Assembly: GCA_902786505.1 (NCBI GenBank)
Contig: CADACS010000004.1
Location: 1-64,000, forward strand
DNA from: an uncultured Planctomycetota bacterium
GTDB lineage: Bacteria; Planctomycetota; Planctomycetia; Pirellulales; Thermoguttaceae
Direction of reading: 5' to 3'
DNA: 64,000 nt
The notes under the pieces were generated by a model. The model saw only the letters and a list, made by a program, of their open reading frames with translations. It had not been told where the DNA came from and did not search any database. Below, piece by piece: positions 59,371 through 64,000 of this stretch; the first letter of the stretch is position 1; each line of letters starts with the position of its first letter. The position numbers and the translations under genes were made by a program.

Positions 59371-59573
59371 AAAGGCGCGCGGATACGGCGACCGAACCGA
59401 TTCCGCGCGAACCGGCTCGATCGCGATTCTAACCCGGGACGAAATGGATTATTAGCTCTTTTTGCGGCTCCGTGCGGTATGCCGTCTAGTATTCCAAACT
59501 GAGCGTCTTTCGCTTCACTTTTTGGGTCGGAACGTCCCACTGAAAGAGGTTGCCAAGATCGTCGGCTGCCGAC
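59371..59573. repeat. 203-bp direct repeat, copy B
   Basis: Second copy. On the plus strand it is a headless terminase-small 3' end (KARGYGDRTDSARTG...); on the minus strand it supplies the true 3' end of the propeller-like gene. Confidence 0.93.
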
Positions 59574-60814
59574 AGCGTTTCGGAATCTTTGGTAAAACCG
59601 ATCGACCAAAAGTAGGCGTAAGCCGCTACGACGGGCGCGTTTTCCGCTTTAGCGCGCCGTAAATCGGACAGAACAAGTTTGAAATACGTCGGCGCGCTCG
59701 AACGCAAAAGGACGCTTTTTCCGCGTCTGACGTCGTACAGGTAAAGCCGTTTCCCTCCGTACGCGGCGAAGTCTAAGTTGGGGGCGATTACAACGGCGTC
59801 CACATGTAAATCCCTGGGAACGCCGGGTATCGAAAACTCTTTGACTTCCGTTAAATCCGCGGTATTATAAACGGCGCAGTATACCGTGTCTTGCGTTTCA
59901 GATTCGCCGACGGTCCGACATACGGAAAAGCGCCGGGCGCCGCTCAGAACGTTCAGTCGAGCGTCTTTAAAACAAAAGCGGGAAGGAAGCTCGACCGTCT
60001 TTTCTACGGAAAGCTTCTGATAACCGTAATTTGAAACGTACGTCTTTTGTTCCTCTTCCGAATACAAAAGGAAGAGAATCGACTCTGTCTCTTTAACGAT
60101 CTCCCAGCCAAGGACTTTGACGTTTCCTTCGAGTCCAAAATCAATCGGCTCTCTCGTCCATTGGCCGTTTGATCTGATTTGCCAGAAGTATCGGTCGGGG
60201 CCGCCGTCGGGAAAAGATCTCGACGGCAAAGTTACCGATTCGAATAGGAGTTTGTCTTCCGAAAGAACGTATCGCAGAAACGTCCATTGCTCGACTCCTT
60301 CGGTTCGAAAAACCGTTTCAGACGAAACCGTTTCCAAAGTATCGGCGTTCAACGTCTCCAACGTGAACGTCGTTTTATACGTCTTAGGCGGATTGTAGAA
60401 AGGATCGTAGGAAGGATCGTCTTCCGAAGGATATTCCGCCGTAATTTCTTCGTCTTTTTCCACGACGGAAATATAGGCTCCCGTCGGGGAAACCGTCCTT
60501 TTGACAATACGAAGCGCCAATAACGCCTTGTCCTCAAAAGAATTCGTAACAGCCGCCCTAACGACCGAAGGATCGGTCGCCGCAAGGTCGCGCATGTCCC
60601 CGTATTTCGTCGCAAAACCGAAAACGGTTCCGTCTCTTGAAACGCGAAAGACAGCCGTTACCGTCGGGTCTGATTCGTCGGACTTGAAAAAGACCAAAAA
60701 GGGCCGAACGACCGCAAAGAGCAAAGCGATTCCCAAAATCAGGAAAACAAGTTTCTTAGCGGTTTTCCGGCGTTTATTCCGGGGCTCGTTTAGTCTTGAA
60801 AAAGATTCGGTCAT
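59486..60814 (-). CDS. Membrane-anchored beta-propeller-like protein
   Basis: A 442-residue protein with one N-terminal membrane segment (LVFLILGIALLFAVVRPFLVFF) and an all-beta remainder with repeated strand blocks (VFRVSRDGTVFGFATKYG, SPTGAYISVVEKDEEI, DFAAYGGKRLYLYDVRRGKSVLL, DDLGNLFQWDVP), suggestive of WD40/propeller blades. The C-terminal blade is duplicated in repeat copy A. Function unknown. Confidence 0.65.
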   Translation of the reverse strand: MTESFSRLNEPRNKRRKTAKKLVFLILGIALLFAVVRPFLVFFKSDESDPTVTAVFRVSRDGTVFGFATKYGDMRDLAATDPSVVRAAVTNSFEDKALLALRIVKRTVSPTGAYISVVEKDEEITAEYPSEDDPSYDPFYNPPKTYKTTFTLETLNADTLETVSSETVFRTEGVEQWTFLRYVLSEDKLLFESVTLPSRSFPDGGPDRYFWQIRSNGQWTREPIDFGLEGNVKVLGWEIVKETESILFLLYSEEEQKTYVSNYGYQKLSVEKTVELPSRFCFKDARLNVLSGARRFSVCRTVGESETQDTVYCAVYNTADLTEVKEFSIPGVPRDLHVDAVVIAPNLDFAAYGGKRLYLYDVRRGKSVLLRSSAPTYFKLVLSDLRRAKAENAPVVAAYAYFWSIGFTKDSETLSAADDLGNLFQWDVPTQKVKRKTLSLEY

Positions 60815-60905
60815 AACGGCGCCTCGTTTAAATATGCTTGCATCCGGAGAACAAAGCCGCCGTCCCCAACGCCCGGCGGCGAAAATGTTTTCTCGGCAAA
60901 ATCCA

Positions 60906-60996
60906 AAACTAAATATCGCAAAGGGCGCGCGGGAAACGGCAGTCGGGCCGATTCCGCGCGAAACCGACCCGACCGTTATTATACCCCGGAACGATA
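60906..60996. repeat. Third, diverged copy of the repeat left part
   Basis: ATATCGCAAAGGGCGCGCGG...GATTCCGCGCGAAACCG aligns with the first ~75 bp of copy B and the bases just before it. It lies beyond the start of the propeller-like gene, so that gene too is bracketed by repeat copies. Confidence 0.75.
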
Positions 60997-61003
60997 CGAA
61001 CGG

Positions 61004-61615
61004 CTATTTCTTCCTGCGGCTCTGGCGGACGTTCGCCATGCGTTCGTTCATTTCATAGAGCACGCCGGCGCCGTCGGAGAAATCGGAAACGGCGTCTTCA
61101 AAGACGGGCATATTCTTATCGATTCCGATATCGCGCGCGGCCTCTTCCGAGTCGATTCCCTTGGCCAGAAAGACGAATTTCCAGCTGTACGTTTCCGCCT
61201 GCAGCTTAACGCGGCGCTGAACGTCGGCGTTCGAGAAGCGGCGGCTCGCGTTTTCGTAGCCGTCGGTTACGATGACAAAGAGCACGCTTTCGGGCCGCTC
61301 GTCTTCGGCCATGGCGGCGAAGAAGGCGCCGAGCTCGTCGATTCCGGTACAGACCGCGTCGTAAAGCGCGGTGCATCCGCCCGGTTCGTAGCGGTCGATC
61401 GCGCGGTAGAGTTCGTCGAGATCCGCGTTCACAACGATATGGGACGTTTCATTTTCAAACTGATAGACGTCGACGGCGATCTTTTCGCCCTTCTCGCTCT
61501 CTTTGCGCTGGTCGTCGGCAAAGCCGCGCAGCGCCCCTTTGACCTCGTCGGTCATCGAATCCATCGAACCGGACGCGTCGAGAACGACGCAAATGTGAGT
61601 ATACCCCTGTCTCAT
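61004..61615 (-). CDS. von Willebrand factor A domain protein
   Basis: A 203-residue single VWA domain with a complete MIDAS motif (VVLDASGSMDSM, then a Thr in GGCTALYDA and an Asp in VTDGYEN). No signal peptide. ATG 61615 follows GAGGAG; the upstream open frame is Arg-rich shadow. It could mediate metal-dependent protein interactions; stand-alone VWA proteins of this type occur near defence or stress modules. Partner unknown. Confidence 0.85.
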   Translation of the reverse strand: MRQGYTHICVVLDASGSMDSMTDEVKGALRGFADDQRKESEKGEKIAVDVYQFENETSHIVVNADLDELYRAIDRYEPGGCTALYDAVCTGIDELGAFFAAMAEDERPESVLFVIVTDGYENASRRFSNADVQRRVKLQAETYSWKFVFLAKGIDSEEAARDIGIDKNMPVFEDAVSDFSDGAGVLYEMNERMANVRQSRRKK

Positions 61616-61815
61616 AAGAATCTCCTCAAGCCGCCGTGCGGCGAACATACAGAACGAACGAAAGCGCGAAGATCGGGAGCTGCGCGCCCGACCGTTTCCG
61701 CGGCGCGAACGAACGGGTTCGCACGCGCGCGGCGCGCGTCTGGCAGAGTAATCCGGAAGAAATCGGCAAGCGATCCGTCGTCCGCAAACCGACGTTTTTC
61801 CAGTTGACGTCGGCA

Positions 61816-61844
61816 ATATTATACTATTATTACCGAGACGTCAA
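61816..61844 (-). promoter_or_regulatory. Promoter upstream of the VWA gene
   Basis: On the minus strand TTGACG (61839-61844) with TAATAT (61816-61821) at 17 bp, or TATAAT (61818-61823) at 15 bp. The leader would be about 200 nt. Confidence 0.55.
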
Positions 61845-62000
61845 GACAAAATTAGACGCAAGTTGGCTTTTCTAAGATATTTTTCTAAAAATTCCGCGCG
61901 GAGAGAGGCGGAGCCGAACCGCAAAAACGCCCGGCGCTCCCTTCCGCAATCGCGGCGGAAACGCAGGGCGTCCTTCGGGTTGCAGCGAACGGCCGCGGGA

Positions 62001-63122
62001 CTATTCGGCGCGCCAGACGACGCGGCGCACGTAGTCGGTATAGCCGAGTATAATGCGCGCGACCTTCTCCGAAACGTTCGGCATGGAGTAGTCGGCGACT
62101 TGGCGCAGCGTGCGCTCTTCTCCGCGCTTCTGCGTTTCGAGGATCTCGAGCGCCGTTTCGATTTTGTCCCATTCGTAGCCGGTCATGACGGTCGTCCCCT
62201 CCTCCATCGCTTCCGGGCGTTCGTGCGCGCGCCGGATATTGATCGCCGGGAAGTTCAAAATGGAGGATTCCTCGTTAATCGTGCCGCTGTCCGAAAGGAC
62301 GCACTTGGAATTGATCTGCAGATTGTTGTAGTCGTGGAACCCGAGCGGCTTCATGAGCTCGACGAGCGGGTCGAGCGCGGCGCCGCTTGCGTCGATTCGT
62401 TTGCGCGTGCGCGGATGCGTCGAGAAGATAATCCGCTTGCCGAACTTCTTGGCGAGATTATTGAGCATGTCGACGAGCTTCTGGAACTGCCTGGGATCGT
62501 CGACGTTCTCTTCCCGGTGCGAGCTAATGACGAAATAGTCGTACTTCTGCAGCCCGAGCCGTTCAAGTACGTTCGACGACTCGATTTGCGGCCGGTAGTA
62601 GTTCAGGACCTCGAACATAGGGCTGCCCGTCTTAATGACGCGCGCGGGCGGGAGCCCTTCCCGGAGCAGGTACTCGCGGGAAATCGAGCTGTACGGCAAA
62701 TTGACGTCGCTGATGTGGTCGACGATGCGCCGATTGATCTCTTCGGGCACGCGTTCGTCGAAGCAGCGGTTGCCCGCCTCCATGTGAAAGACCGGAATCT
62801 TGTGCCGTTTCGCGGGATACGCGGCCAGGCAGCTGTTCGTATCGCCGAGAATGAGCACGGCGTCGGGCTTCTCGTCGACGAGGACCTTATCGACGCGCGC
62901 GATAATCGCGCCGACCGTCTCCGCGGCGGTTCCGACGGCCGCGTTCAGAAAGTAGGCGGGCTTCGTTACGCCCAGATCGTCGAAGAAGACCTGATTGAGC
63001 TCGTAATCGTAATTCTGACCGGTGTGAACGATCTTATGATCGAAGTATTTGTCGAGCGCCGCCATAACGCGCGAAAGGCGAATGATTTCCGGACGGGTAC
63101 CGACGACGGTAATGACTTTCAT
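62001..63122 (-). CDS. fnlC: UDP-GlcNAc 2-epimerase family, FnlC/WbjD/CapG type
   Basis: A 373-residue non-hydrolysing sugar-nucleotide 2-epimerase: VVGTRPEIIRLSRVM, HTGQNYDYELN, ILGDTNS, FHMEAGNRCFDERVPEEINR, SSHREEN, STHPRTRK, LSDSGTINEE. The MEAGNRCFD...EEINRRIVDHISD stretch is typical of the enzyme that makes UDP-L-FucNAc from the talosamine precursor rather than WecB proper. The gene upstream in the same operon (44-bp gap) is the CapF/FnlB-type reductase, which supports this. Cytoplasmic; feeds capsule or O-antigen synthesis. Confidence 0.9.
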   Translation of the reverse strand: MKVITVVGTRPEIIRLSRVMAALDKYFDHKIVHTGQNYDYELNQVFFDDLGVTKPAYFLNAAVGTAAETVGAIIARVDKVLVDEKPDAVLILGDTNSCLAAYPAKRHKIPVFHMEAGNRCFDERVPEEINRRIVDHISDVNLPYSSISREYLLREGLPPARVIKTGSPMFEVLNYYRPQIESSNVLERLGLQKYDYFVISSHREENVDDPRQFQKLVDMLNNLAKKFGKRIIFSTHPRTRKRIDASGAALDPLVELMKPLGFHDYNNLQINSKCVLSDSGTINEESSILNFPAINIRRAHERPEAMEEGTTVMTGYEWDKIETALEILETQKRGEERTLRQVADYSMPNVSEKVARIILGYTDYVRRVVWRAE

Positions 63123-63166
63123 GGTATCTATTCTCTATCGCAAAAACGTGCGCGGTTTCAGTTGCG

Positions 63167-64000
63167 TTATTCCGGCTTGCCGACGGGCAGGAAGTACGTG
63201 TCGGGCCGATTCGGATCGAAACATTCGTTGCACCACATAAAGGTAACCATATCGGTCTCGCCGAGGTTCTCAATATTATGGGTGTACCCGGTCGGAATAT
63301 CGACGACTTCCAGTTTGTCGCCGCTCACGAAATATTCGTAAATCTTCTCTTCGTCCGGCTTGCGGAATCGAATTACCCCTTTGCCGTAGACGACGAGGAA
63401 CTTTTCGTTCTTTGTATGATGCCAATGCTCCCCTTTGGTAATCCCCGGCTTGGAGATATTGACGGAGAACTGGCCGCGGTCGGCCGTGCGCAGAATTTCC
63501 GTAAAGGAGCCGCGATGATCGCAGTGCATATCGAGAGGATAGCTGAACTGATCGGTCGGCAGATAGCTCAGATAGGTCGCGTAGAGCTTTTTGACGAACG
63601 GATCGGCCATATCGGGCACGCTCCGCTCTTCCCGGGACGCGCGGAACGAACGGAGCAGGTCGGCGATCTGCCCGAGCTTAACGGTGTGCGTAACGGGCAC
63701 GGCGCAGTATTTGCCGTCTTCGGCGCGGTTTTCGTTTCCGGCCGCGGCCGCAATGAGCTCGCGCACGACGTCGTCGATATACGCGAGCGTGAGAACGACG
63801 TTCGGATCGTTGACCTGGATCGGGAGATCGTTCGCGATATTATTGCAGAAGGTCGCCACGACGCTGTTGTAGTTCGGCCGGCACCATTTCCCGAACAGAT
63901 TCGGGAACCGATAGACGAGAACCTTCGCGCCCGTCTCTTCTCCGTACGCGAACATGAGCTCTTCGCCCGCCTTTTTCGACTGGCCGTACGGATTGTCGAG
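63167..64000 (-). CDS. fnlB: FnlB/WbjC/CapF-type SDR-cupin reductase (5' end outside window)
   Basis: Partial: at least 277 residues are visible and the frame continues through the window edge. The visible N-terminal part has the SDR active-site pattern NPYGQSKKAGEEL (YxxxK), YRFPNLFGKWCRPNYNS and LAYIDDVV. The C-terminal ~110 residues are a cupin (HCDHRGSFTEIL, KPGITKGEHWHHTKNEKFLVV). This SDR-plus-cupin fusion is diagnostic of CapF, which epimerises and reduces the keto sugar nucleotide before FnlC acts. An fnlA/capE gene is expected further upstream, outside the window. Confidence 0.92.
   Translation of the reverse strand, partial: LDNPYGQSKKAGEELMFAYGEETGAKVLVYRFPNLFGKWCRPNYNSVVATFCNNIANDLPIQVNDPNVVLTLAYIDDVVRELIAAAAGNENRAEDGKYCAVPVTHTVKLGQIADLLRSFRASREERSVPDMADPFVKKLYATYLSYLPTDQFSYPLDMHCDHRGSFTEILRTADRGQFSVNISKPGITKGEHWHHTKNEKFLVVYGKGVIRFRKPDEEKIYEYFVSGDKLEVVDIPTGYTHNIENLGETDMVTFMWCNECFDPNRPDTYFLPVGKPE

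Noticed and set aside
61863-63341. 492-codon plus-strand ORF
   Set aside because: Antisense to the well-supported fnlC gene; no motifs.
1-64000. tRNA, rRNA or origin of replication
   Set aside because: No cloverleaf T-loop context, rRNA core sequence or DnaA-box cluster was seen.

Overview
The window looks like chromosomal DNA from a gut- or sediment-type planctomycete (Planctomycetota, plausibly Pirellulales/Thermoguttaceae-like). The evidence is a short ORF with the planctomycetal LEDRKMLSA N-terminal signature, a Cys-rich secreted protein ending in a TIGR03000-like domain, an SHD1-like segment, several SUMF1/FGE-domain proteins, secreted caspase-like proteins, DUF1570-type gluzincins and a giant secreted alpha-2-macroglobulin. 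Most of the window is GC-rich. The stretch from about 10.44 to 14.25 kb is clearly AT-rich and looks acquired. I see no tRNA, rRNA or CRISPR array.

Layout. (1) 0-7.4 kb, metabolic core: phenylacetate-CoA ligase, an HU-like protein, UMP kinase, an FGE-domain protein, cysteine desulfurase and xylulokinase. (2) 7.4-14.6 kb, accessory island. Its two ends carry diverged direct copies (about 225 bp) of the xylB 3' end plus its terminator. Inside are a truncated LEDRKMLSA ORF, a secreted protein, a GT4 glycosyltransferase, an XRE/ImmA regulator-protease pair with repeated operator-like half sites, a decayed IS5-type transposase, and a three-gene translationally coupled operon (DUF4417-like and two small proteins). 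(3) 14.6-24.3 kb: Cys-rich envelope protein, 2282-residue alpha-2-macroglobulin with an intact thioester, and a flavin reductase-rubredoxin fusion. (4) 24.4-32.6 kb: two tandem secreted caspase-like proteins with intact His/Cys, a third in which both catalytic residues are replaced and which is fused to an FGE domain, a membrane-anchored FGE protein and an EF-hand protein.

(5) 33.3-38.8 kb is the most interesting part. A 913-residue full-length Cas13d (type VI-D effector) homologue is encoded on the minus strand. In both HEPN nuclease sites the arginine is kept but the catalytic histidine is replaced (RRITGR and RNEVST). There is no visible CRISPR array and no cas1/cas2. The gene has its own strong-looking promoter and a leader of about 280 nt, and lies directly downstream of a gene for a DUF3800-like (RNase H-fold) protein. 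I read this as a naturally nuclease-dead, apparently array-less Cas13d, that is, a repurposed RNA-binding protein. (6) 39-45.1 kb: a glycosyltransferase and a 1586-residue DUF4011-type SF1 helicase with a C-terminal nuclease-like domain.

(7) 45.4-57.9 kb: beta-helix protein, small envelope proteins, two gluzincins, a WYL regulator with AT-hook-like tail (preceded by a tandem array of terminator-like repeats), a glycosyltransferase, an MMPL/RND exporter, then a DUF4055 portal-like protein coupled to a terminase-small-subunit-like protein. (8) 57.8-61 kb: a 203-bp direct repeat, containing the convergent 3' ends of two genes, flanks a membrane-protein cassette, with a third diverged copy further on. 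(9) 61-64 kb: a VWA-domain protein and the FnlC/FnlB (CapG/CapF) pair of UDP-L-FucNAc synthesis, the latter running off the window.
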